From assembly GCA_031365425.1 (NCBI GenBank), contig JANLYB010000028.1, positions 1 to 29,165 on the forward strand: a DNA stretch of 29,165 bases. Direction: 5' to 3'. Source of the DNA: JANXVY01 sp031365425. Its GTDB lineage: Bacteria > Pseudomonadota > Alphaproteobacteria > Rhizobiales > Hyphomicrobiaceae. Shown here piece by piece: positions 1 through 7,938 of this stretch. The translations under genes and the position numbers were made by a program. The notes beneath the pieces are model-generated. The model saw only the letters and a list, made by a program, of their open reading frames with translations, was not told the DNA's origin and ran no database searches. Each line of letters begins with the position of its first letter. Position 1 is the first letter of the stretch.

Positions 1-324
1 CGGGTTTAGTCGCGCCAGGGCTAGCTCCGTATCGTAGTTTCTAAGGGGTTTGCACGTGTTTTGGTGGCTGTATCCGGCGGATGAGGCCGGGTGGTTGGTT
101 CGTGGTGCAGGTTTGCTTCTGAGCCATCAGCGTCGTCTCACTCTTTCAATAAACGCATGGACCGGACCGGCCCACTGCCAACCCGCACCTTCAGCTTTGC
201 CGCCACAAGCAAACCTGCACCACGAACCAACCACCCGGCCTCATCCGCCGGATACAGCCACCAAAACACGTGCAAACCCCTTAGAAACTACGATACGGAG
301 CTAGCCCTGGCGCGACTAAACCCG
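1..324. repeat. Perfect 118-bp inverted repeat with 88-base spacer
   Basis: Bases 1-118 are the exact reverse complement of bases 207-324, with no mismatch; bases 119-206 form the spacer. The left arm runs off the window edge, so the full arm may be longer. Neither arm looks coding. Perfect arms of this length are unusual for a bacterial intergenic region. A fold-back join made during amplification or assembly at a contig end is at least as likely as a real element. I see no transposase, integrase or terminal direct repeat beside it. Confidence 0.95.
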
Positions 325-531
325 CCCAATGGCCCATGAGCCTTGTTCGTTCCCGTTTGTTCTAAGTTTGTTTGCAGATTCTGATCACAAAAAGACGATA
401 GCATATATTTCGCGCAAAAAGAAGCGTAGCGCGTGACAACAGTCACGGCGACGTTAAGATCGCTCGCGCGCAATTCGACCAAATTTGATCTCGAAGGTCC
501 GTAAATCCGGGCGACCCGGACCGGCAGCTAA
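325..531. other. Non-coding stretch downstream of fdxA
   Basis: This 207-bp stretch is more AT-rich than its neighbours around 355-425 and holds no convincing ORF. It lies just after the fdxA stop. In many alphaproteobacteria a CarD-family regulator gene follows fdxA; it is not present between here and the window edge. I see no clear intrinsic terminator. Confidence 0.5.
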
Positions 532-873
532 TTAATCTCCCGAGCCGGGCGTGGATGAAAAATATTTTTCATACTTAGCTTTAACGTCTTTGAAAGCGTC
601 GGCATCTGCGGGCGAAGGTTTCTTGGCCGTAATGTTGGGCCAAGCGCCTTCGGAAAACTTCCGATTGATTTCAAGCCACTTTTCAATGCCGGGTTCAGTA
701 TCAGGCTTGATGGCTTCCACGGGGCACTCGGGTTCGCAGACGCCGCAATCGATGCACTCATCCGGATTGATGACGAGCATGTTCTCGCCCTCGTAGAAGC
801 AGTCCACCGGGCAGACTTCAACACAATCCGTGTACTTGCACTTGATGCAGTTGTCGTTGACGATGTACGTCAT
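532..873 (-). CDS. fdxA: Seven-iron ferredoxin FdxA
   Basis: Small cytoplasmic electron carrier of the 7Fe type (one [3Fe-4S] and one [4Fe-4S] cluster), 113 residues, the usual length for the family. Cys9, Cys17 and Cys50 match the 3Fe ligands, and Cys21, Cys40, Cys43 and Cys46 match the 4Fe ligands, by comparison with Azotobacter ferredoxin I. The start is the ATG before TYIVNDNC: GGAAAG lies 7 bases upstream and this gives the family's standard N-terminus, so the longer frame back to 921 is rejected. It is the last gene of the helicase / S4 / fdxA run, an order common in Hyphomicrobiales. The redox partner cannot be told from the window. Confidence 0.95.
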   Translation of the reverse strand: MTYIVNDNCIKCKYTDCVEVCPVDCFYEGENMLVINPDECIDCGVCEPECPVEAIKPDTEPGIEKWLEINRKFSEGAWPNITAKKPSPADADAFKDVKAKYEKYFSSTPGSGD

Positions 874-996
874 TGCGGTCTTTCCGTTCGCTGCTGTCCG
901 CCAAGTCTCAAAGACCAGCATATCATAAGTTCACTTAACTCGATCCGAGCCGCCAAGCGCGTAACCCGATGTCGCATCCTATGTCATCCGCACATA

Positions 997-1431
997 TCAC
1001 GTCGTCCGAAATTTGAACCGTTCCATCTCGCGCCGCTCCCGTTTTGTAGGCCGGCCGCTGCCCGGCTGACGTTGCCCGGCTATTGCGTGGGCTTCACCCT
1101 CCGCTCCCGCGCCCGTCTTTGGCTGCGGAGCAGGCGACAGATCCTCAAACAGCAGCGCCGCCACCTCCGCACTGCCACGCCGCACGCCGATCCCGGCAAC
1201 CTTCAAGATCCGCATCCGCTGCCGCATCACGACCGTGACGGTGTCGCCGTTCTTAACCGTATGAGCAGGCTTGATGACCTTGACCCCGTTGACGCGAACC
1301 TTGCCCTCGCTGATCACCGCCGCTGACAACGTCCGCGTCTTGGCAACGCGCGCAAACCACAGCCATTTGTCGAGGCGCTGCGCCCCGGCCTTAGCATCGT
1401 TTGCATCGTCGTCAGCCCCAACCGCCGTCAT
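997..1431 (-). CDS. S4-domain RNA-binding protein (Hsp15-like)
   Basis: A 144-residue protein with an S4 RNA-binding fold at about residues 17-85, beginning RLDKWLWFARVAKTRTLS and continuing with GKVRVNGVKV. This matches the HslR/Hsp15 group, which in E. coli binds stalled 50S subunits carrying nascent chains. The tail is Ala/Gly/Pro-rich and ends in a basic segment (GRPTKRERREMERFK) usual in alphaproteobacterial members. The start lies 12 bases after the helicase stop, so the two are probably co-transcribed. A ribosome-rescue role is inferred from the family only. Confidence 0.88.
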   Translation of the reverse strand: MTAVGADDDANDAKAGAQRLDKWLWFARVAKTRTLSAAVISEGKVRVNGVKVIKPAHTVKNGDTVTVVMRQRMRILKVAGIGVRRGSAEVAALLFEDLSPAPQPKTGAGAEGEAHAIAGQRQPGSGRPTKRERREMERFKFRTT

Positions 1432-1443
1432 CGCATACCCTCA

Positions 1444-4400
1444 TCAGCCCGGATTCTTCTCCTTACCCTTGCCCGCAAGCTGCTCGCGCAGCGCGCTGAG
1501 CGCGGCAAACGGGCTATCAGGATCTGCCGACTTCTTGCTCGGCGAAGCCGAAATAACCTTGGGACCGCGCTTATCGTCGCGATCACGGTTCCCCCGTGGC
1601 CGGTCATTCCCTCGATCATTGCGCCGGTCGCCGTCGCGGCCCCGTGCCTGACCAGCCGGCTGCCCCCCTGGTGGTCCACCCTCAGCCGGCTTCCCAGCTT
1701 CTGCCGTTCGCGCCGGTGCCCTGTTGCGATCCGCCCCACTGCGATCCGAAAATCGCCGGTCGCCGCTCGGACGATTGCGGTCATTCCGCCCACTGCGATC
1801 AGGACGACCGTCCCCATCACGTCGCGGAGCACCCTCGCCGCCTGCAGGAGCAGCACCCGCAACGCCCGCATCCCCAGCAACCGCACCAGCAGGAGCATCC
1901 ACCGTCACAGGCCTGCGATACCGTGACCGGTCGCGATTGCCCTCGCCAGCCGGACGCGGCTCGCGTGCAGTCCGCTCACCACGGCCATGATGATGCGGAC
2001 GTCGCGGACGCCACACGTCTTCATACTTCGGCTCTTCCGGAGTCGCAGCCACTTCAACCGGCGCCGCCTCAGGTGCAGCAGCCTCAACCACCGGCGCCTC
2101 AACGCTCACAGCTTCAACCGCCGGAACCAGGGCAACCGCATCAGGCACATCACTCGTCGCAGGCTCAGCCGCAGGCGTCACGTCCGGCTCAACGACAGCC
2201 GCAACCGCCGCCACCACAGGCGCAGTCTTCACAATCCGCCGGTCATTCAAGAACCCGAGCGACTTCAAAACAGCCGACAGTTCGTCCGGCGAGCAGCCCA
2301 GGATCGACATCATCTCCGGCAACACGGTGAACCCGCCATCGCCCGTCGATCCGCGCGGCGGCGTCGCCTGCACAGCGCCTGCATCCTTGCTCTGACGCCA
2401 AGCGAGCAATGGCCGGATCAGATCCGCCAACCGCTCCAGAATATCGAGCCGCACCGCGCGCGGCCCGCACAGATGATAGCCAGCCGCCCGGTAATATACG
2501 TCCGAAATCGCCGGATCGGCCGCTACAGACGTTAGACCCGCCCGTGGCGGCCCGGGCAGCGCATCTTTCGACAACCCGTTCGCAGCGGCGTTCTTAATGC
2601 ACCACAGAGAAAGCGCCAAGTCGGCAGCGGCGGGCTTCAGCAGCGGCGGGAAGAATATGTTGAACGCGCCAAACCGCACGCCGTACTTGCGCAACTGCGC
2701 CCGCGCTGGCTGATCCAGCGACTTAATTTCGTCGGCCACCGTATCGCGCTTTAGGATGCCGAAATTCTCCCGCAACCGGAACGCAATGCCCTTGGCGAGC
2801 CCGGTCACATCCTCGGCTTTCGAAAGGTCAATCAGAGCTTTCAGTTTGTCGTTCGTCATCTCGACGATCCAGGCCTCAAGCCGCGCCTGCAGCTTTTCCC
2901 GGTCGCCAGCAGCCAGGGTATCGTCCACCAGCAGATTGAACGTAGGCTTCAACGGATCTTCACCCGCAACGACTTCCGCGATCTCTTCGTTGCGCCACAG
3001 CAGCTGGCCCTTGCGCGTCAGCTTGAACGCTTCTGCCTTGGCCGCCACCACGCGCCGCGTCCGCATACCCAGCTCACGCGAAACGACCTGCGCCGCCGCA
3101 CTCCGCGCCGCCTTCTGATTGACGCCTTCCGAGGCTGCCGCGTCCGCAATGAACCGGAAGCCCTTGAGGCGGCCCACATAGTGGTTCTCGACGTTGATCG
3201 CGCCGTCTTCGGCGATATCCGCCGTCAGCTCGTCCTTGTCGCGCATGCCCTTCATGAGCGCCGACGTCCGCTTATCGACGAATCGCTGCGTCAGCCGCTC
3301 ATGCAGCGCGTCCGACAGCTGATCCTCGATTTCGCGCGTCCGCGCCTGCCAATGGGCCGGATCCTTGAGCCAGTTCGGGCGGTTCGATACGAACGTCCAG
3401 GTGCGGATGTGGGCCAGCCGGTTCGACAGCGTATCGATATCGCCATCCGTGCGGTCCGAGAACGCAACCTGCTTGGCAAACCAATCTTCAGGAATCCGCT
3501 CGTCGCCAGTCCGCAACGACTTGTAAAGCGTACCCACGAGCTCAGAATGGTTCGACGCCGAAATCTTGCGATAATCCGGGATCTGGCACACGTCCCACAA
3601 CAGTTCGACCGAAGCGCGATCATTGGCAAAGTCCGCCAGCTCGGTATCGCTCGCTATCGTCTCGAGCGCCGCCACATCGTCGGCCATCCGCGCGCGCGTC
3701 AAGCGCGGCACACTCGGAATTTCGCGCAGCGATTCCCGCAACGCGAACAGCGTCGAGAAATCCATAACGCGGTTGCGCCAATGCAGCGTGCGGATCGGCT
3801 CGAAGTTGTGATTTTCCAGCCGCTCGATGAGATCGCCATCCATCGGCTCCGCACCGCCGGTAACGCCAAACGTCCCGTCGTTCATGTGCCGCCCCGCGCG
3901 GCCCGCGATCTGGGCAATCTCGCCCGGCGTCAGGTTACGATGGTTCTGCCCATCGAACTTGCGAAGCGCCGACAACGCCACATGATCGAGATCGAGGTTC
4001 AACCCCATCCCGATCGCGTCCGTCGCCACGATGTAATCGACATCGCCCGACTGATACAGCTCCACCTGCGCGTTGCGCGTGCGCGGCGACAACGCCCCGA
4101 TCACAACCGCAGCGCCGCCTTGTTGACGCCGGATCAACTCGGCAACCGCATAAACTTCCGCCGCCGAAAACGCGACAATGGCAGACCGCTTGGGCAACCG
4201 TGTCAGCTTCTTCTGGCCGGCATATGTGAGCTTCGACAACCGCGGCCGCGTAATGAAATTCGCACCCGGCACGAGGTCGGCGATGCAATCACGCATCGTC
4301 GCAGCGCCCAGCAGCAATGTCTCGGACCGCCCGCGCGCATGCAGCAGCCGGTCGGTGAAAACATGCCCGCGCTCGGGGTCGGCGGCGAGTTGGACTTCGT

Positions 4401-4695
4401 CGATGGCCAGGAAATCCACCGTAACGTCGCGCGGCATGGCCTCGACCGTGCACACCCAATAGCGCGCGCCTTCGGGCTTGATCTTTTCCTCGCCCGTGAT
4501 CAGCGCGACGTTGCCCGCGCCAACGCGTGCGGCAACCTTGTCATACACCTCGCGCGCCAGCAGCCGCAGAGGCAATCCGATCATCCCGCTTTCGTGACCA
4601 AGCATCCGCTCGATCGCAAGGTGCGTCTTACCTGTGTTCGTCGGACCCAGAACCGCGGTGACGTTGCGGATGCGGGTATCTGATTCAGTGCCCAT
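1444..4695 (-). CDS. SUV3-like DExH RNA helicase with long disordered tail
   Basis: Superfamily 2 helicase of 1083 residues, related to mitochondrial SUV3, the RNA helicase of the mitochondrial degradosome. Visible motifs are the Walker A loop GPTNTGKT (residues 17-24), a DEVQ box (99-102), TDAIGMGLNLD (about 225-235) and motif VI QIAGRAGR (262-269). The alpha-helical C-terminal region follows. The last 260 or so residues are low complexity: first Ala/Val/Pro/Glu-rich, then Arg/Asp/Gly/Asn-rich with many RGR, DRN and GDRR units, closing with the ordered motif DPDSPFAALSALREQL. Such tails often bind RNA or partner proteins; here that is inference. The start ATG follows a 166-bp non-coding gap. 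It heads the run with the S4 protein and fdxA. Confidence 0.92.
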   Translation of the reverse strand: MGTESDTRIRNVTAVLGPTNTGKTHLAIERMLGHESGMIGLPLRLLAREVYDKVAARVGAGNVALITGEEKIKPEGARYWVCTVEAMPRDVTVDFLAIDEVQLAADPERGHVFTDRLLHARGRSETLLLGAATMRDCIADLVPGANFITRPRLSKLTYAGQKKLTRLPKRSAIVAFSAAEVYAVAELIRRQQGGAAVVIGALSPRTRNAQVELYQSGDVDYIVATDAIGMGLNLDLDHVALSALRKFDGQNHRNLTPGEIAQIAGRAGRHMNDGTFGVTGGAEPMDGDLIERLENHNFEPIRTLHWRNRVMDFSTLFALRESLREIPSVPRLTRARMADDVAALETIASDTELADFANDRASVELLWDVCQIPDYRKISASNHSELVGTLYKSLRTGDERIPEDWFAKQVAFSDRTDGDIDTLSNRLAHIRTWTFVSNRPNWLKDPAHWQARTREIEDQLSDALHERLTQRFVDKRTSALMKGMRDKDELTADIAEDGAINVENHYVGRLKGFRFIADAAASEGVNQKAARSAAAQVVSRELGMRTRRVVAAKAEAFKLTRKGQLLWRNEEIAEVVAGEDPLKPTFNLLVDDTLAAGDREKLQARLEAWIVEMTNDKLKALIDLSKAEDVTGLAKGIAFRLRENFGILKRDTVADEIKSLDQPARAQLRKYGVRFGAFNIFFPPLLKPAAADLALSLWCIKNAAANGLSKDALPGPPRAGLTSVAADPAISDVYYRAAGYHLCGPRAVRLDILERLADLIRPLLAWRQSKDAGAVQATPPRGSTGDGGFTVLPEMMSILGCSPDELSAVLKSLGFLNDRRIVKTAPVVAAVAAVVEPDVTPAAEPATSDVPDAVALVPAVEAVSVEAPVVEAAAPEAAPVEVAATPEEPKYEDVWRPRRPHHHGRGERTAREPRPAGEGNRDRSRYRRPVTVDAPAGAVAGDAGVAGAAPAGGEGAPRRDGDGRPDRSGRNDRNRPSGDRRFSDRSGADRNRAPARTAEAGKPAEGGPPGGQPAGQARGRDGDRRNDRGNDRPRGNRDRDDKRGPKVISASPSKKSADPDSPFAALSALREQLAGKGKEKNPG

Positions 4696-4861
4696 GATAG
4701 GGTAAGTCTCCGAAGCGCAGTTAGCTTGCGCGCTGGTTAGGCTGGCTTGAGCCTGATCGTTTAATCAAGAGCGGACGTGCTCTAGCCCCACGGCATTGCA
4801 TTGAGGGCTCGCGAGATCAAGAGGCTTCGTTGTATGAACGCTGACTCAATCGCATATTCAC
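4696..4861. other. Intergenic gap upstream of the helicase gene
   Basis: This 166-bp gap between two minus-strand genes should hold the helicase promoter and the end of the DUF3108 transcript. I see no strong -35/-10 pair and no intrinsic terminator. Confidence 0.4.
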
Positions 4862-5713
4862 TCATTCCGTGACAGCGAACTGTCCCGCTGTTGCACTTGT
4901 GACATCAACGCGGTCGATCACCATCGTCCCGGTCCCCCACGCCGTCGGGATCGTCACCGAGTGCGGAATAAGCGCCTCCGAACCCGGCAACTTGCGCAAC
5001 ACAACCTCCGCATCGCGGTTCGCCGCATACGCCTTCTGGTCCGCATTCGCCCGGTGCCCTGCAATCGGCTCATACATCGCCCGGCACACATACCCGACCG
5101 CCGACGCCCCGCCTACTTTCGGCGCAGGGATCACCGTCTGCCGCTTTGGGCTCAACACGATATCGAACCGCTGCTTGCCGTCGAACACTTTCACGCGGCG
5201 GTCGCACGGATCGCCCTTCGACGCCGTCGTCAGCGACATGATCGCCGACAACGGATCGACAACACCTTGTTTATCCTTGTCAGTGAGCGGAACCGTGTCG
5301 TGATGCGCTGACGCTGGCGGCTCCACGGCCACATCGACCGCCTTATGCCCCGCAAACCCGAGCTTGATCACGCCGCCCTTCTTATTGCGCTTCCAGTCGA
5401 ACGCATACGCCTTAGGCGCAGGTTCCACCGCCTCGATCGCGCCCGCCACATTGGACACGCCCGTCCACTTGATCGCCCCAAACAACAAAGACACTTCCCC
5501 GTTGCTGGTCAACGAATACGTCTGCCCGGCAGCCTTCGACGAAAACTCAATCTTCCCGACGCTGATCCCGTTGAATTTGAGCTTATACTTGGCGCTAACC
5601 GCCGCCGGCCAAGCCTCCGCCGCCAGCGCCATCCCCGGCAAAAGTACCGCCGCCACCGCGCCGCCCAAAGCGCCAAAGCGCGCCCATCGCATCGTCCAGC
5701 TCAAGCCACTCAT
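4862..5713 (-). CDS. Exported DUF3108-domain protein
   Basis: A 283-residue protein with a signal peptide: a basic start (MRWAR), a hydrophobic core and an ALA-A cleavage site around residue 31. The mature part begins YKLKFNGISVGKIEFSSKA, the usual opening of DUF3108 proteins, a periplasmic beta-rich family of unknown function. I chose the internal ATG at 5713 because GGGAG lies 7 bases upstream and the signal peptide then begins properly; the longer frame opens with a TTG at 5770. Single gene with no close partner. Function unknown. Confidence 0.85.
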   Translation of the reverse strand: MSGLSWTMRWARFGALGGAVAAVLLPGMALAAEAWPAAVSAKYKLKFNGISVGKIEFSSKAAGQTYSLTSNGEVSLLFGAIKWTGVSNVAGAIEAVEPAPKAYAFDWKRNKKGGVIKLGFAGHKAVDVAVEPPASAHHDTVPLTDKDKQGVVDPLSAIMSLTTASKGDPCDRRVKVFDGKQRFDIVLSPKRQTVIPAPKVGGASAVGYVCRAMYEPIAGHRANADQKAYAANRDAEVVLRKLPGSEALIPHSVTIPTAWGTGTMVIDRVDVTSATAGQFAVTE

Positions 5714-5787
5714 CCAACCACTCCCGGCCAACGCCACCCAGCCCTCGCCGCTACCCACCCAATACGTCAACAGTTTGTCGGCACCTT

Positions 5788-5816
5788 CCCTCTCCCCGTC
5801 CTACACGGGGAGAGGG
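5788..5816. repeat. REP-like palindrome, copy 1
   Basis: A perfect 12-bp stem (5788-5799 with 5805-5816) around a 5-base loop, made of CCCTCTCCCCGT and its complement, flanked on the right by GGGTGAGGGG. Related CCCTC/GAGGG palindromes lie at 7019, 9979 and 16767. It sits upstream of the DUF3108 gene and just outside its chosen start. Confidence 0.85.
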
Positions 5817-5858
5817 CCAGGGTGAGGGGCGGCAACAAGAACGAGGGGCACTTGTAGG

Positions 5859-5891
5859 TTGGGTTAGGTGCCCTCTTGCACCGTAACCCAA
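5859..5891. repeat. Second palindromic repeat family (TTGGGTTA type)
   Basis: TTGGGTTAGGTG (5859-5870) pairs with CACCGTAACCCAA (5879-5891) with one bulged base. TAGGTTGGGTTA/TAACCCAAC palindromes are a dispersed repeat type in many proteobacterial genomes (general knowledge). The half-site CCCAACCTACA recurs near 22733-22743. Confidence 0.65.
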
Positions 5892-5999
5892 CAACTTGCC
5901 TCACTCACCAAGCCCCACGTTTATCATGGCCGCGTCGATGCAGAGCATCGCCCCAACCAGCGACGGCCACCCACGACAACTCTCAACAAAACAGGACAC

Positions 6000-6890
6000 T
6001 CAAGCCCGCATCCCTATGGCCGGAGGAAAATTCTCGGGGTCATCATCCGGCACAACATTGCGCGGGACCTCGGCGCAGCAATGGAATTCCATTTTGTGCC
6101 TTGCTCGTCCCGCGGAAATTCGAGCAACTTCAGAACCATAACCGAAAAGTCGAGACATCGGCACATAAGCACCCACGACGGTGTCGCTCTCGATCATCAT
6201 CATATCAAAGATTTGACCGCCCTTATCTTTCAAGTCAGCAATCACCCAGCCGATGCAGTCACCTGGCATGGCGACCTCCAGCGCCATAACCGGCTCCATC
6301 AACATCATCCCCGCCGTCTCGCATCCCTCCTTCATCGCCTGACGCGCCGCCGCCTGAAACGCCATCACCGAACTTTCGCCCTCCAGATAATCGACCTCCA
6401 ACAGCGTCACCTTCATATCGACCATCGGAAAGCCAAGCAGCACTCCCTGATGCCAAACCTGACGCACCCCAGCTTCGACCCCGCGAACGTAATCGTCCCA
6501 AAGCGGATCGCTATCCATCTCCGAAGCAAACCTATTCGCCATGTCCAAATCTTCAGGCTCCATCCTCAGCTTGACCCGCGCAAAATGAGGTGTCCTGCCA
6601 ACGGTCTTCTCAAACGTTGCTTCGGCCTCACCAGAACGCACGAGCTTCTCCCGATACGCCACCACTGGCGCACCACAATTAAACCCAACCCCATGCACCC
6701 GCTGCAATTGATCGAGCCTGCTATCGAGATGCATCTCCCCCATCCCCTTGAGGATTGTCTCACCGCTCTCCGGATCGACTGACACACCAAACGTCGAGTC
6801 TTCCTGCGCCATCAATTCCAGCGCAGCCCGCATCTTCGCCTCGTCGGCCTTGCACTTCGGCTCGACCTTCATCTCGATCGGGTAATGCAT
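6000..6890 (-). CDS. EF-G-like protein with domains III-V only
   Basis: A 296-residue protein matching only the C-terminal half of elongation factor G. Domain III begins at KVEPKCKADEAKM and includes GMGEMHLD. Domain IV follows with VKLRMEP and FPMVDMKVTLLEV, but the usual glycine-rich GGRGQYGHV loop is replaced by VGRTPHFARV. Domain V includes LMEPVMALEVAMPGDCIGWV, a G-GQI segment, and VPMSRLFGYGSEVARIS-GRA. The GTPase domain and domain II are missing, and I find no trace of them in the 330 bp upstream. The frame is otherwise open. The chosen ATG at 6890 has a weak ribosome-binding site; see the start-stop site at 6903-6920. It could be a decayed remnant of a paralogue or a free-standing protein. 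Confidence 0.75.
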   Translation of the reverse strand: MHYPIEMKVEPKCKADEAKMRAALELMAQEDSTFGVSVDPESGETILKGMGEMHLDSRLDQLQRVHGVGFNCGAPVVAYREKLVRSGEAEATFEKTVGRTPHFARVKLRMEPEDLDMANRFASEMDSDPLWDDYVRGVEAGVRQVWHQGVLLGFPMVDMKVTLLEVDYLEGESSVMAFQAAARQAMKEGCETAGMMLMEPVMALEVAMPGDCIGWVIADLKDKGGQIFDMMMIESDTVVGAYVPMSRLFGYGSEVARISAGRARHKMEFHCCAEVPRNVVPDDDPENFPPAIGMRA

Positions 6891-6902
6891 CGGTCGCTCG
6901 AC

Positions 6903-6920
6903 TTACATGGCCCACTCCAA
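6903..6920 (-). promoter_or_regulatory. Shine-Dalgarno with ATG-TAA start-stop before the EF-G fragment
   Basis: Read on the minus strand, TTTGGAGTGGGCC is followed by ATG then TAA, both in frame with the EF-G fragment; its first usable ATG is five codons past the TAA. GGAG at six bases from the ATG is a better ribosome site than that of the downstream ATG. This is either a nonsense mutation at codon 2 or a minimal start-stop ORF. Confidence 0.55.
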
Positions 6921-7018
6921 ACAAAGGACGTACAGCACATTATCTAGTGGCTAAACCCGCTCAAACCACCCGTCAATGCAGTCCCCCCAGTCTAGTGAAC
7001 GCCCCCGCCGCCCCGCCA

Positions 7019-7044
7019 GCTTCCCCCTCCCGACACGGGGGAGC
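7019..7044. repeat. REP-like palindrome, copy 2
   Basis: GCT-T-CCCCC (7019-7027) pairs with GGGGGAGC (7037-7044), with one bulged T, around a 9-base loop. Same CCCTC/GAGGG character as copy 1 but more diverged. Confidence 0.55.
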
Positions 7045-7089
7045 GGACAAGTGAAGTAGAATGACTGCCCCACTACCCACGCCCCTTCC

Positions 7090-7118
7090 TTGACATCCGC
7101 CCCCTTTTCCCGCATGAA
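7090..7118 (+). promoter_or_regulatory. Possible sigma-70 promoter ahead of the GST leader
   Basis: TTGACA at 7090-7095, then a 17-base spacer and CATGAA at 7113-7118. The -35 is perfect and the -10 is poor, which is tolerated in alphaproteobacteria. It would make a leader of about 135 bases before the GST start. Confidence 0.4.
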
Positions 7119-7129
7119 CGGCCCCTAAT

Positions 7130-7243
7130 CCATGGCCCTGTTCTACAGAGCCACCGCTTTGCACATGGCAATCCTTAACAGGATCGTCCGGGAGGCAAGG
7201 GGGTCAACGTCCGCCAGCGAGTGTCGCTGCCGGGCGCTTTTTC
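7130..7243 (+). ncRNA. Candidate structured leader or small RNA
   Basis: Three hairpins follow one another: TGGC/GCCA plus CTGT/ACAG with one internal mismatch (7133-7153), ATCCT/AGGAT with a TAAC loop (7171-7184), and the terminator-like hairpin at 7211-7233 with T5. I do not recognise a known riboswitch or SRP RNA. It may be a leader controlling the GST/ffh genes or a separate small RNA. Confidence 0.35.
7211..7242 (+). terminator. Terminator-like hairpin in the GST leader
   Basis: CCGCCAGCGA (7211-7220) and TCGCTGCCGG (7224-7233) form a 9-pair stem with one C-C mismatch and a GTG loop. TTTTT follows at 7238-7242. It lies only 17 bases before the GST ATG, so it would act as an attenuator or as the end of a short RNA. 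Confidence 0.45.
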
Positions 7244-7259
7244 GTTTGGAGTCATAACT

Positions 7260-7907
7260 ATGACCCTCAAAATCTGGGGCCGCGAGACCTCCGTCAACGT
7301 CCAGAAGGTCATGTGGGCCGTCGACGAAATCGGCGTCATGCGTCAGCGCATCGACGCGGGCGGCGCGTTCGGCCGCAACGACACGCCCGAATACCGCGCC
7401 ATGAACCCCAATGGCCTCGTCCCGGTGATGGACGACGGCGGCTTCATCCTCTGGGAAAGCAACGCCATCATCCGCTATCTCGCCAGCACCTATGGCCGCG
7501 GCGGCTTCCGCCCTACGGACCGCAAAGACATTGCCCGCGCCGATCAATGGATGGAGTGGGCACAAAGCTCCCTTTACAGCGACATCATCACGAACTGCTT
7601 CTGGGGCCTGATCCGCACCTCAGCCGCCGATCGCGATAATAAAGCGATCGCCGCCGCTGCCGCCCGCGCAGGCGTCAAACTCGCCATCCTCGACCAGCAC
7701 CTCGCGACCCGCAAATTCATCGGCGGCTCCACGCTGACCCTCGCCGATGTTCCCGCCGGTGCCCTCATGTACCGCTATTTCACGCTGCCGATTGCCCGCC
7801 CCAGCCTTCCCAACGTGGAGGCCTGGTACGCCCGTCTGGCCGAGCGCCCCGCCTACCAGAAGAACGTCATGATCGACTACGCAAGCCTCAAGGTTGCCGG
7901 CGCATGA
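7260..7907 (+). CDS. Glutathione S-transferase family protein
   Basis: Cytosolic GST of 215 residues. The thioredoxin-like N-terminal domain (about 1-80) begins TLKIWGRETSVNVQKVMW and contains NPNGLVPVMDD and WESNAIIRYL, the glutathione-binding ES-I motif. The helical C-terminal domain has GGSTLTLADVPAG, the conserved N-capping region. The catalytic residue is probably a Ser of RETSVN, but this is not certain. The start is the ATG at 7260, with GGAG 8 bases upstream; the longer frame from 7221 starts inside the leader hairpin. It lies 31 bp before ffh and may be co-transcribed. Substrate unknown. Confidence 0.92.
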   Translation: MTLKIWGRETSVNVQKVMWAVDEIGVMRQRIDAGGAFGRNDTPEYRAMNPNGLVPVMDDGGFILWESNAIIRYLASTYGRGGFRPTDRKDIARADQWMEWAQSSLYSDIITNCFWGLIRTSAADRDNKAIAAAAARAGVKLAILDQHLATRKFIGGSTLTLADVPAGALMYRYFTLPIARPSLPNVEAWYARLAERPAYQKNVMIDYASLKVAGA

Positions 7908-7938
7908 CGGACCCAATACTGACTGACCGGGACTAACC

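Noticed and set aside
1596..2330. Gln/Pro-rich 244-residue plus-strand frame
   Set aside because: It is the antisense reading of the low-complexity helicase tail; its composition follows from that repeat-rich DNA.
3181..4683. 500-residue open frame antisense to the helicase
   Set aside because: Arg/His/Pro-rich shadow of the conserved helicase core, with no domain.
5714..5770. N-terminal extension of the DUF3108 protein from a TTG
   Set aside because: The internal ATG at 5713 has a good ribosome site and gives a normal signal peptide; the extension reaches toward a repeat.
7120..7259. SRP (4.5S-type) RNA gene near ffh
   Set aside because: The conserved SRP core GGTCAGGTCCGGAAGGAAG is not found here; the hairpins do not fit the SRP fold.
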